From: Roseovarius pacificus
GTDB taxonomy: Bacteria; Pseudomonadota; Alphaproteobacteria; Rhodobacterales; Rhodobacteraceae
Assembly: GCF_900142665.1 (NCBI RefSeq)
Contig: NZ_FRBR01000025.1
Coordinates: 1-33,478 of the forward strand
Length of the DNA: 33,478 nucleotides
Direction of reading: 5' to 3'
The notes below the pieces were generated by a model, which saw nothing but the letters and a program-made list of their open reading frames with translations, ran no database searches and was not told the DNA's origin. A program made the position numbers and the translations under genes. Positions 15,853-23,389 of the stretch are shown one piece after another (the stretch's first letter is position 1; every line of letters starts with the position of its first letter).

Positions 15853-16811
15853 GCGGCGGGTTGATCGGCCCCGTCGCCGTGCTCGACGCGATGCCGCAGG
15901 ACATGCAAGACAAGGTGCGCGGCTATGCCGAAGGGCTCGACCTGCGCTTTGCGGCCTCCTTCTCGGAAGAAGCCTTTGCCGAAGCGGTAAAGGGGGCGGC
16001 CTATATCGTCCCACGCGGGCGGGGGCTTCCAGCTGAGGTCTTGCGGGGGGCCGATAGCGTGCGCCTCGTGCATCAATGGGGCACCGGGTATGACAAAATC
16101 CCCTTGGATGTCGCGCGCGAGATGGGTGTGCCGGTCGCGCGGAGCCCCGGGGTCAACGCGCCCACCATCGCGGATCTGACCATCGGCATGATGATCGCCG
16201 CGCTGCGCCGCATCCCGCTGCATTACAACAACACCCGCGCGGGCAAATGGATCGTGCCCGAAATCGTCCCCGGGGCGCGGGATCTCAGCAGTCAGAAGGT
16301 CGGGCTGATCGGCTTTGGCGCCATCGGGCAGCTCGTCGCGAAACGGCTGACGGGCTTTGACTGTGAGGTGCTCTACTACCGCCGGTCGGGGCCAGCCGAA
16401 GGCACCAGCGCGCGCTATGCCGAACGCGATGAAATCCTTGAGACCTGCGATATCGTCAGCCTGCACATGCCGCTGACCTATGCGTCACACCACACCATCG
16501 GGGCGGATGAACTGGCGCGGATGAAATCGGATGCGCTTTTGGTGAACACCGGGCGCGGCGGGCTGATCGACGAGGCGGCCCTGATCGACACGTTGACCCA
16601 CAAGCGCATCGCCGGGGCGGCACTGGATGTCTTTACCCAAGAACCGGTGGAGCCGGACAACCCGCTGCTACGTCTCGATAATGTCCTGCCGCTGCCGCAT
16701 ATCGGCGGCCATAGTGAGGACAACCTCAGGCGCATGGTCAGCCATTGGGCGGGCAACATCCGCGCCTTCCACGAAGGGCGCGGCATCGACGAGGCCTGCC
16801 TCGTGACCTGA
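15849..16811 (+). CDS. D-2-hydroxyacid dehydrogenase (NAD(P)-binding)
   Basis: A 320-residue member of the D-isomer-specific 2-hydroxyacid dehydrogenase family. The Rossmann motif GFGAIG is at residues 155-160. The catalytic triad is visible as Arg236 (NTGRGG), Glu265 (QEPV) and His284 (PHIGG). Family activities include glyoxylate/hydroxypyruvate reduction and phosphoglycerate oxidation. Following an HpaI aldolase, it might reduce an aldolase-derived oxo acid or oxidise the imported 2-hydroxy acid. It overlaps the aldehyde dehydrogenase by 4 bases and is the last gene before a strong hairpin. Confidence 0.9.
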   Translation: MSGGLIGPVAVLDAMPQDMQDKVRGYAEGLDLRFAASFSEEAFAEAVKGAAYIVPRGRGLPAEVLRGADSVRLVHQWGTGYDKIPLDVAREMGVPVARSPGVNAPTIADLTIGMMIAALRRIPLHYNNTRAGKWIVPEIVPGARDLSSQKVGLIGFGAIGQLVAKRLTGFDCEVLYYRRSGPAEGTSARYAERDEILETCDIVSLHMPLTYASHHTIGADELARMKSDALLVNTGRGGLIDEAALIDTLTHKRIAGAALDVFTQEPVEPDNPLLRLDNVLPLPHIGGHSEDNLRRMVSHWAGNIRAFHEGRGIDEACLVT

Positions 16812-16818
16812 AGGCTAC

Positions 16819-16844
16819 CCCCGGCCTGACCACTCAGGCCGGGG
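16819..16844. terminator. Bidirectional hairpin terminator
   Basis: CCCCGGCCTGA (16819-16829) pairs perfectly with 16834-16844 around a 4-base loop, giving an 11-bp stem. It lies in the 39-base gap between the convergent 2-hydroxyacid dehydrogenase and NIPSNAP genes. No long T run follows on either strand. Confidence 0.75.
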
Positions 16845-16850
16845 CGCTGC

Positions 16851-17165
16851 TTACTTATCGAGCGGCACGGGCATCAGGATCTTATTGGTCTGGCTCACCA
16901 AATACCCCGCCTCGGCGCTTTTCTTGAGATAGGCCTGCCACTCAGGATCCGCCGCCATCTGCGCCCGACGGGCGGCACGGTCGGCGGCGTCCTTATAGGC
17001 CCAGATATGCACGAAGGAATTCACGTCCCCCGTCTCGACCTGCGCATAGATTACCGGCTCACCCAGGATGCGGCGCTGCGCCGGGAAGCCGAATTCGGCA
17101 TAGAGCGCGAGGTGTTTCTTGATCGTGCCGGGGCGGCAGCAATAGGTGCGGTGGTCGTAGATCAT
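16851..17165 (-). CDS. NIPSNAP-family protein
   Basis: A 104-residue protein of the NIPSNAP / dimeric alpha-beta barrel fold. It begins MIYDHRTYCCRPGTIKKHL and contains FVHIWAYKDAADRAARRAQM and DPEWQAYLKK, all hallmarks of the family. Bacterial members have no settled biochemical role but are frequent in catabolic operons. It is the last gene of the gntR-larE-larB-gntR operon, 25 bases after the second GntR gene. The tight linkage to nickel-pincer cofactor genes is unusual and may point to a role in the same pathway; no catalytic role is claimed. Confidence 0.85.
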   Translation of the reverse strand: MIYDHRTYCCRPGTIKKHLALYAEFGFPAQRRILGEPVIYAQVETGDVNSFVHIWAYKDAADRAARRAQMAADPEWQAYLKKSAEAGYLVSQTNKILMPVPLDK

Positions 17166-17190
17166 GGAATGGTCTTTCTGCTTGCTTGGG

Positions 17191-17907
17191 TCATGCGATA
17201 CCGGCGTGGTCGGTGATCCGGGCCCGCGCCTGCAAAAGGTGATAGGCCATCGACACGCCTGCGACTTCGCTGTCGCCCGCGCGGATCGCTTCGAGGATTT
17301 GCCGATGTTCGCTGATCACCACGTCGATCCGCGCCTGGGAGCCTTGGCGCGTCAGCTTTTGCGCCACGTCGATCCCCTGTTCGATCGAACCGCGGGCGCA
17401 ATCCAGCATCTGGACGAAGATCTCATTGCCCGAAGCCGCCGCGATGGCGCGGTGGAATTGGTAATCGGCATCAAAGGACGGATCGCGCGCCTGCATCGAT
17501 GCCTCCAGCGTCTGCAGGGCTGCCTCGATCCGGGCGATATCCTTGGGGCTGGCGCGCTGCGCGGCCATGCGGGCGGTGGCCTTTTCGATCGTGATCCGCG
17601 CCTCCATCGCGCGCATCAGCCCAGCGACGGAACCCGCCGTGGCATATTCGATCAGCTTTTCCGAAGGCCGCCGCCGCACGAAGGTGCCCACGCCGCGCCG
17701 CGCCTCGACCAGACCGTCCTCTTGCAGCTTGCGCAGCGCCTCACGCACCACGGGGCGCGACACGCCAAAGGCGGTGGCGATCTGGTTCTCCGACGGCAGC
17801 TTTTCCCCCTGCACCAGCTTGTTCGACACGATCTGCTCAAGGACCTGCCCGTAGAGCTGGTCGGCCAATGTCTGGCGTTTCTTGATCTTCAGTTTCGGTG
17901 CTGTCAC
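17191..17907 (-). CDS. GntR-family transcriptional regulator (FadR/FCD type), second
   Basis: A 238-residue regulator from a GTG at 17907, with GGGAGGG upstream. The N-terminal winged HTH (about residues 14-78) reads ADQLYGQVLEQI, GEKLPSENQIATAFGVSRPV and VREALRKLQEDGLVEARRGV. The FCD domain follows with DADYQFHRAIAAASGN and SEHRQILEAI. It is 3 bases after the larB stop and precedes the NIPSNAP gene, so it is cotranscribed with cofactor genes. It may autoregulate the operon or control the TRAP operon. Its ligand is unknown. Confidence 0.9.
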   Translation of the reverse strand: MTAPKLKIKKRQTLADQLYGQVLEQIVSNKLVQGEKLPSENQIATAFGVSRPVVREALRKLQEDGLVEARRGVGTFVRRRPSEKLIEYATAGSVAGLMRAMEARITIEKATARMAAQRASPKDIARIEAALQTLEASMQARDPSFDADYQFHRAIAAASGNEIFVQMLDCARGSIEQGIDVAQKLTRQGSQARIDVVISEHRQILEAIRAGDSEVAGVSMAYHLLQARARITDHAGIA

Positions 17908-17910
17908 CGG

Positions 17911-18660
17911 CTACCCTCCCGCCGCGGCGCGGCGCATCATATTGGCCAGTCGCAGCGCCGATGTTGCAGCTCCATAGCCGTTGTCGATGTTCACCACCGT
18001 CACCCCCGGTGCGCAGCTGGCGAGTATCGAATCGAGCGCGACCCTCCCGCCGCGGGCGACACCATAGCCCACCGAGGTCGGCACACCAATGACCACCCCC
18101 GGCACCAGCCCGGCCACGACCGAGGGCAGCGCCGCGTCCATCCCGGCAAAGACGATCACCACATCCATCTCGCGCAGCAACTCTTCCCGCGCGAGCAGAC
18201 GCCACAGCCCGGCGACACCTACGTCCGAAACCTCGGTCGCCGCCATTCCGCCATAGGCCAGCGTGCGCCGCGCCTCGGCCATGGGGGCGTAATCAGAGGT
18301 GCCCGCACTGACGAGGGCGATGCGCGGGGTGCTGGCCAAGGGCCCGATCTCCCCCAAAATGGCGGTGCGCGAGGCGGTGCAGTAATCGACCCGTTGCGCC
18401 GCGTCGGCGGGCAGGGCGGCAAACTGCTCTGCCGTCAGCCGGGTCAGCAACAGCCGCCGTTCCTCTGCCGCCGCATCGCCAATGATGGCGGCGATCTGCG
18501 CCACGGATTTATGCTCACAAAGCACGGCCTCTTCGATGCCGATACGCCCCCCGCGGCCCCGATCAAAGGTCACGTCGGGATGCCCGTCGGGGCCGGTCTC
18601 ATTGATGGACAAATGCACTTCCTCTTGAATAGGCCCGCAGATCGACCGCGCGCCCGTCAT
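17911..18660 (-). CDS. larB: LarB, pyridinium-3,5-biscarboxylic acid mononucleotide synthase
   Basis: A PurE-related protein of up to 249 residues. LarB carboxylates and hydrolyses nicotinic acid adenine dinucleotide, the first step of nickel-pincer nucleotide synthesis. The conserved C-terminal PurE-like domain has ALVSAGTSDY, VFAGMDAALPSVVAGL, GVPTSVGYG, and a conserved Cys in SCAPGVTVVNIDNGYG (Cys216 here), which corresponds to the reactive Cys of L. plantarum LarB. The start is uncertain: the ATG at 18660 gives a 62-base overlap with larE, while a TTG at 18612 has a well-spaced GAGGAA site and gives 233 residues. The usual N-terminal helical lead of ~25 residues is short or missing. It lies between larE and a GntR gene. 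Confidence 0.9.
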   Translation of the reverse strand: MTGARSICGPIQEEVHLSINETGPDGHPDVTFDRGRGGRIGIEEAVLCEHKSVAQIAAIIGDAAAEERRLLLTRLTAEQFAALPADAAQRVDYCTASRTAILGEIGPLASTPRIALVSAGTSDYAPMAEARRTLAYGGMAATEVSDVGVAGLWRLLAREELLREMDVVIVFAGMDAALPSVVAGLVPGVVIGVPTSVGYGVARGGRVALDSILASCAPGVTVVNIDNGYGAATSALRLANMMRRAAAGG

Positions 18661-19384
18661 CCGTGGCCCGCCGAACCTGCGTCAATATCGCTGCACGTTT
18701 CTGGGCGGAGAGGTCTTCGTAAACAGACGGATCAAGCTCCACCACCCAGCCCCCACGCAGCAGACGGCAGCGCAGGGTGATATTGCCCAACTCTGCACGC
18801 AGCAGGGTCTCTACCCGGTCGATCACCGCCAGATCCGCCGGCTCCACCCGCAGACCGGTCTCGATCCGGCTGGCCAAACAGGGGGCGGCTGGCAGTTCCG
18901 CCAGATCCCCCAGCCCGAGCGCGCGGGCCAAGGTGCGCACATCCGACTTGGACATCTGCGCCTCGACGAAAGGGTGCAGCACGCCGTGCTCTGCCGCCGC
19001 TTGCAGGCCGGGGCGGTAGTCCGACAGATCATCGGTATTGGTGCCCGCCGCCACCAGCGGCCCCATCCGCGCCAAGGTGCCATAGAGGTTCGACTTGCAG
19101 AAATAACAGCGATTGACCGGGTTGGCGCGATAGGCGGGATCGGCAAACTCCCCCGCGTCGACCAGCTTCAGCGGCAGCCCCCATTCGGTGGCGAAATCCT
19201 TCACCCGCGCGGTCGCCGCGGCCGGAACGGCGGGTGAGACCGCATGGCAAAGCGTCACGCCCGCCGCGCCGCGCACCTTGGCCGCGGCAGCCGAGAGCGT
19301 CAGGCTGTCGATCCCCCCGCTGAGCGCGATGGTCAGTGAGGGGGGGCGCGCAAGGGCGGCGTGGAGGGCGGCAGGAACGGTCAC
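18599..19384 (-). CDS. larE: LarE, ATP-dependent sulfur transferase for the nickel-pincer cofactor
   Basis: A 261-residue PP-loop ATP pyrophosphatase. LarE adenylates the biscarboxylate precursor made by LarB and adds the two sulfur atoms. The PP-loop SGGIDS is at residues 22-27. The family blocks GTNTDDLSDYRPG and PCLASRIE are clear. Three Cys are placed as in the iron-sulfur class: Cys93 and Cys96 in RCYFCK and Cys169 in PCLASR. This differs from L. plantarum LarE, which sacrifices a single Cys. The GTG start at 19384 overlaps the stop of the upstream GntR gene (GTGA). larC and the LarA homologue are 11 kb away in another operon. Confidence 0.93.
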   Translation of the reverse strand: MTVPAALHAALARPPSLTIALSGGIDSLTLSAAAAKVRGAAGVTLCHAVSPAVPAAATARVKDFATEWGLPLKLVDAGEFADPAYRANPVNRCYFCKSNLYGTLARMGPLVAAGTNTDDLSDYRPGLQAAAEHGVLHPFVEAQMSKSDVRTLARALGLGDLAELPAAPCLASRIETGLRVEPADLAVIDRVETLLRAELGNITLRCRLLRGGWVVELDPSVYEDLSAQKRAAILTQVRRATDDGRAVDLRAYSRGSAFVHQ

Positions 19385-20136
19385 TCCGCCAGCCCGTCCT
19401 CGGTCTTGAGCTGCGCCAAGAGCCGTCCGCTCGACATCTGGAGGTGGTCGCGCATCCGCTGGCGGGCGCGCTCTGCGTCACCCTCGGCGATAGAGGCGGC
19501 GATGTCGTAGTGCTCTTGTATCGCATCCCGGCTTTCGCCGCCGCGTTTCAGCGCTTGCAGCCGACCGGCCAGCATCGTCTCGCGCAGGCTGGCAACAAGA
19601 TAGTTAAACAGGCTAAGGTAGTAGCTGTTCCCCGTCGCCTCGCAGACCGCGCGGTGAAAATCGAGGTCTGCAGTGACCCCTGCCGCCACTGCAGGGCCAC
19701 CGATCTTGTTGCTTTGATCATAGGCGGCGGCGGCACGCTCAATCTCTGCGCGGGCCTCGGGTGTGGCGCGGGCGGCGGCGATGGCAGCGGCTTCGATCTC
19801 AAGCCCCATGCGCAGCTCTAGGATCTGTTCAAGCTTGCGCTGGCTTTCCATGTCACGTTCAGGGATAGCAAAGCCCTGACGGGGCCGGTCGCTGGCGACA
19901 AAGGCCCCCCGGCCCTGACGGCTCGACAACATGCCTTCGGCCTTAAGGCGCGACACAGCCTCGCGGATCACCGTGCGGCTCACGTCGAAATCGCTGGCCA
20001 ATGTGGTTTCGGAGGGCAGCACATCGCCCACGTTCCACACACCGTTCACCACGTTGTGGCGCAGCACCTCCGTCACCTGATCGCTTAGCGTGGCACCATC
20101 GACGAGGGGCGCGGTCGCCTGAAGATTTGCAGCCAT
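19381..20136 (-). CDS. GntR-family transcriptional regulator (FadR/FCD type), third
   Basis: A 251-residue regulator. The start at 20136 is chosen because AAGGAAG lies about 10 bases upstream; an in-frame extension to 20178 lacks a site. The HTH (about residues 18-80) includes LSDQVTEVLRHNVVNG, LPSETTLASDFDVSRTVIRE and AVSRLKAEGMLSSRQGRGAF. The FCD domain contains LDFHRAVCEATGNSYY and QEHYDIAASI. It heads the lar operon and is divergent from the TAXI-TRAP operon, with a 253-base gap, so it is the prime candidate to control both. Confidence 0.9.
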   Translation of the reverse strand: MAANLQATAPLVDGATLSDQVTEVLRHNVVNGVWNVGDVLPSETTLASDFDVSRTVIREAVSRLKAEGMLSSRQGRGAFVASDRPRQGFAIPERDMESQRKLEQILELRMGLEIEAAAIAAARATPEARAEIERAAAAYDQSNKIGGPAVAAGVTADLDFHRAVCEATGNSYYLSLFNYLVASLRETMLAGRLQALKRGGESRDAIQEHYDIAASIAEGDAERARQRMRDHLQMSSGRLLAQLKTEDGLAE

Positions 20137-20172
20137 AATAACAACTTCCTTTCGCCGATTGGACCACCTGTA

Positions 20173-20185
20173 TGACAAGCTGTCA
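20173..20185. promoter_or_regulatory. TGACA-N3-TGTCA inverted repeat, candidate GntR operator
   Basis: A perfect 5+5 inverted repeat with a 3-base spacer in the 253-base gap between the divergent gntR-lar and TAXI-TRAP operons, 37 bases upstream of the gntR start. The rest of the gap is AT-rich, has a duplicated cattacaa (near 20213 and 20233) and a TTGACA at 20274-20279 without a clear -10 partner. No gene or RNA is seen there. Confidence 0.5.
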
Positions 20186-20389
20186 ATAATCAGAAGGTAG
20201 GGTCATTCCCAGCATTACAACCAGAATACAACATTACAAGTAAGATGAAATCCCCATAAATTTGTATTTTTAATTGACAGGCTAGAGATTCCCCCGCAGT
20301 CTGCGGATCACGGCAACAGGATGTCAGGGGGGAGCCCGGAACCCATCCAGTAGCTGCCGACACACAGTCAAAACTCGGGAGGAGTTTCT

Positions 20390-21349
20390 ATGTCACCGTT
20401 CTTCAAATCGATCCGCCGCACCACAGCGGCCACCATCCTTTTCGCCGTCGCAGGCGCCGCCGCCCATGCGCAGAGCTTTGTCATGGCGACCGGCCAGCAG
20501 GGCGGGTCGTGGTATCCCGTGGGCGGCGCGATCAAGGCGATTGTGGAGCGTGAGAACCCCGATATGGACATCACCGTCACGCCGGGTGCGGGTGTGTCGA
20601 ATGTGGTTGGTGTAGACGCGGGCCGCTTTGGCATCGCCTTCGCCAACTCGATCTCGACCGTGGATAGCCTGTCGGGCAAAGAGCCGTTCCGCAAAGCGAC
20701 GACCAATGTCTGCAACCTTGGCATTCTTTATCCGCAGTACTTCCAGATCGTCGCGCTTGAGGATTCGGGCATCAAGACCATCGCCGACATGAAGGGCAAA
20801 CGGCTGACCACGCAGCAGCTTGGCAACACCGGCGAATTCCTGACACGCGAGCTTTTGTCGACCGCCGACATGACCTTTGATGACCTCGACAGCGTCGCCA
20901 ACACTTCCTATTCCGACTCCGCCTCGCAGATGAAAGACGGTCAGGCCGATTTCTTCACGCTGGGGTCGTCGCTGCCGACAGGTTCGGTCATGGATCTGGC
21001 GTCCTCCCGCAAGATCCGCCTGATCGACGTGGATGAAGAGACCTTCCAGTACTTCAAAGACAAGAACGCCGCCTTCCAGCGCCGCGAAGTCAAGGCAGGC
21101 GCCTACCCCGGTTTCGATGAGACCGTGCATGCGATCAGCTACGACACCCATATGGTCGCGCCCTGCGACTATGACGGTGAGATCGTCAAATCCGTGCTCG
21201 CCGCGATTGCCGACAACAACGACAGCTTCGCCGCGATCAGCAAATCCATGGCGAACCTGACGGTTGAGGAAATGGCCACCGACATCGGCGTGCCCTTCCA
21301 CCCCGCCGCGAAAGAGTTCTACGCAGAGCGTGGCGTCTCGGGGATGTAA
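20390..21349 (+). CDS. TAXI-type TRAP transporter solute-binding protein
   Basis: A 319-residue periplasmic binding protein of the TAXI family. A signal peptide covers residues 1-27 with a cut after AHA. The mature part begins SFVMATGQQGGSWYPVGGAIKAIVE, the classic TAXI start, followed by VTPGAGVSNVVGVDAGRFGIAFAN, KTIADMKGKRLTTQQLGNTG and DGQADFFTLGSSLP. It captures a substrate for the fused membrane permease encoded next. TAXI systems are known for dicarboxylates and other acids, but the ligand here is not readable. The ATG at 20390 has a strong GGGAGGAG site. It is the first gene of a four-gene operon with the permease, a TPP enzyme and an FAD oxidase. Confidence 0.93.
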   Translation: MSPFFKSIRRTTAATILFAVAGAAAHAQSFVMATGQQGGSWYPVGGAIKAIVERENPDMDITVTPGAGVSNVVGVDAGRFGIAFANSISTVDSLSGKEPFRKATTNVCNLGILYPQYFQIVALEDSGIKTIADMKGKRLTTQQLGNTGEFLTRELLSTADMTFDDLDSVANTSYSDSASQMKDGQADFFTLGSSLPTGSVMDLASSRKIRLIDVDEETFQYFKDKNAAFQRREVKAGAYPGFDETVHAISYDTHMVAPCDYDGEIVKSVLAAIADNNDSFAAISKSMANLTVEEMATDIGVPFHPAAKEFYAERGVSGM

Positions 21350-21368
21350 TTCCCCCCTGACGAGAAAC

Positions 21369-21401
21369 GGGTCGGCCGGGGCCAAGCGCTCCGCCCGACC
21401 C
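21369..21401 (+). promoter_or_regulatory. Intercistronic hairpin between TAXI binding protein and permease
   Basis: GGGTCGG at 21369-21375 pairs with CCGACCC at 21395-21401, and further pairs close the stem inside. It sits in the 134-base gap after the binding-protein stop. Such hairpins commonly stabilise the upstream message and reduce permease expression; this role is inferred. Confidence 0.5.
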
Positions 21402-21483
21402 ACATCCCCATAGGCCCCACCGCCCGCGCATCGCATGCGCCGCCGCATAAGGGCCGCCTTCCACTCTAGACGCGAGAACCCCC

Positions 21484-23358
21484 ATGCAACTGTCGATCTT
21501 TCTGGACAAGATGCCCCTGATTACCCGCATAGCAAGGCTGATCCTGATCGGCATGGCTGCTTGGCATCTCTATGTCGCCTTCGTCGGCCCGCCCAACCCC
21601 TATATCATGCGCGGCGTGCACGTCGCTCTGGCGCTTTTGCTGATCTTCCTGACCGTCAACCGCAAGGGGCTGCGCAACGATGTGCCGCGTTGGTATGACG
21701 TGGTGCTCGGGTTGGTCGCCTTGGGCGCGGCGCTCTATCCATCCTTTAACCTCAACTACATCACGCAGCGCTTTCTCTACGTCGATCCGCTGATGCCGAT
21801 GGACATCGTGGTGGGGATCACGCTGGTCGTCCTGTTGCTTGAGGCCACGCGCCGGATGCTGGGGCCGATGCTGCCGATCACGGCGCTGCTGTTTCTCGGC
21901 TACGGCCTCGCCTTCACCTCGACCCTGCCCTCGGTGATCCTTGAGCAGTTGTTCATGACGCCCGAAGGCATCTTCGGCATCCCGATCGCGGTTTCCGCGA
22001 CCTATATGGTGCTTTTCATCCTATTCGGTTCCTTGGTCGAGCGGATGGGCGTGGGCCAGCTCTTCATGGATTTCGCCGTGGCGCTTACCGGGCGTCAGGT
22101 CGGTGGTCCGGCCAAGGTGGCCTGTGTGACCTCGGGCCTCTTCGGGTCGGTGTCCGGCTCTGCCGTGGCCAATGTGATGACGACCGGCACCTTCTCTATC
22201 CCGCTGATGAAACGCATGGGGTTCAAACCCGCCTTCTCCGGCGCCGTCGAAGCCGTGGCCTCGACCGGGGGGCAGATCATGCCGCCCGTCATGGGGGCTG
22301 CGGCCTTTGTCATGGCCGAATACCTCGGCGTCGGATACCTCACGGTTGCGAAATACGCGCTGGCGCCCGCAATCCTGTTCTATGTGGCCCTTTTCGCCGC
22401 GGTCCATTTCGAGGCCAAGCGCAAGGGCATCGGGTCGGTCCCCAAAGAGGATCAAGTGCCGCTGAAAACCGTCCTTGTCGAGCGGGGCCACCTGTTCCTG
22501 CCGCTGGCGATCATCGTGGGCGTGCTGATGCTGGGCTATTCGGCCCCCTATGCGGCGCTTTGCGGTATCGTCTCGGTCGTGCCCGTGGCGGCGCTGCGCA
22601 AGACGACACGGCATTACGTCACCGTCGACAACATCCTCGAAGCGCTCGAAGGCGGCGCGCGCAACGTGCTGGCGATTGCCGCAGCCTGTGCCTGTGCGGG
22701 CATCGTTGTTGGCGTGATCGACATCACCGGCCTTGGCCTGACCTTCTCGAACTTCGTGATCGAAGCGGCCCAAGACACGCTGGTCATCGCGCTCTTCCTG
22801 TCGATGATCGCGGGCATCATCCTTGGCATGGGGATGCCGACCACACCGGCCTATATCGTGCAGGTCGCCCTGCTGGTGCCGGCACTGGTGAAACTGGGCG
22901 TGCAGGTCGAAGCGGCGCATCTCTTCGTGTTCTACTTCGCCATCCTGTCGGCCATCACACCCCCCGTCGCCATGGCGGTCTATGCGGCCAACACCCTGTC
23001 GCACGCCAAGATCGTCGAGGCGAGCTGGGCCGCGGTGAAACTCGGGGCCACCGGCTTTATCGTGCCCTTCATGTTCGTCTATGAACCGGCGATCCTGATG
23101 CAGGGTTCGGCCACCCAGATCACCTTGGTCCTGTTGCAGGCCACCATTGGCGTCATCCTGCTGGCCGCCGCCCTGCAACGCTACTACTTTGGCCAACTGT
23201 CGAATGTGCTGTCGGTGGTGCTTTTCGGGGCGTCGCTCTTGCTGATCTATCCCGATCTGCGGCTCACCGCCTCGGGGCTGGTCATCGCGGGCGTTATCCT
23301 GGCCTTCCAGAAGGCCAGGAACCCCAGCCCGAAAAGCCAAGCGGCCACACATACTTAA
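21484..23358 (+). CDS. TRAP transporter fused permease (DctQM-type, TAXI family)
   Basis: A 624-residue membrane protein that fuses the small 4-helix and large 12-helix TRAP permease subunits. The N-terminal part (about residues 1-130) has four hydrophobic helices. The large domain begins near LPITALLFLGYG and holds the family blocks VGGPAKVACVTSGLFGSVSGSAVANV, PAFSGAVEAVASTGGQIMPPVMGAAAF, GMGMPTTPAYIVQVALLVPAL and SAITPPVAMAVYAAN. It uses a sodium gradient to take up the substrate delivered by the TAXI binding protein. Length and layout are typical of TAXI fused permeases. The ORF ends in a hydrophilic tail rich in Lys, Ser and Pro. Confidence 0.93.
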   Translation: MQLSIFLDKMPLITRIARLILIGMAAWHLYVAFVGPPNPYIMRGVHVALALLLIFLTVNRKGLRNDVPRWYDVVLGLVALGAALYPSFNLNYITQRFLYVDPLMPMDIVVGITLVVLLLEATRRMLGPMLPITALLFLGYGLAFTSTLPSVILEQLFMTPEGIFGIPIAVSATYMVLFILFGSLVERMGVGQLFMDFAVALTGRQVGGPAKVACVTSGLFGSVSGSAVANVMTTGTFSIPLMKRMGFKPAFSGAVEAVASTGGQIMPPVMGAAAFVMAEYLGVGYLTVAKYALAPAILFYVALFAAVHFEAKRKGIGSVPKEDQVPLKTVLVERGHLFLPLAIIVGVLMLGYSAPYAALCGIVSVVPVAALRKTTRHYVTVDNILEALEGGARNVLAIAAACACAGIVVGVIDITGLGLTFSNFVIEAAQDTLVIALFLSMIAGIILGMGMPTTPAYIVQVALLVPALVKLGVQVEAAHLFVFYFAILSAITPPVAMAVYAANTLSHAKIVEASWAAVKLGATGFIVPFMFVYEPAILMQGSATQITLVLLQATIGVILLAAALQRYYFGQLSNVLSVVLFGASLLLIYPDLRLTASGLVIAGVILAFQKARNPSPKSQAATHT

Positions 23359-23389
23359 ATCTCAGAACGAACGAAACGGAGCCTTCTCC

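Noticed and set aside
17164..18780. Long open frame (538 codons) opposite gntR and larB
   Set aside because: It is antisense to two clearly recognised genes, with no motifs and low-complexity Arg/His content.
20274..20279. TTGACA as a -35 box for the TAXI operon
   Set aside because: No reasonable -10 hexamer lies 16-18 bases downstream, so a sigma-70 promoter is not claimed.
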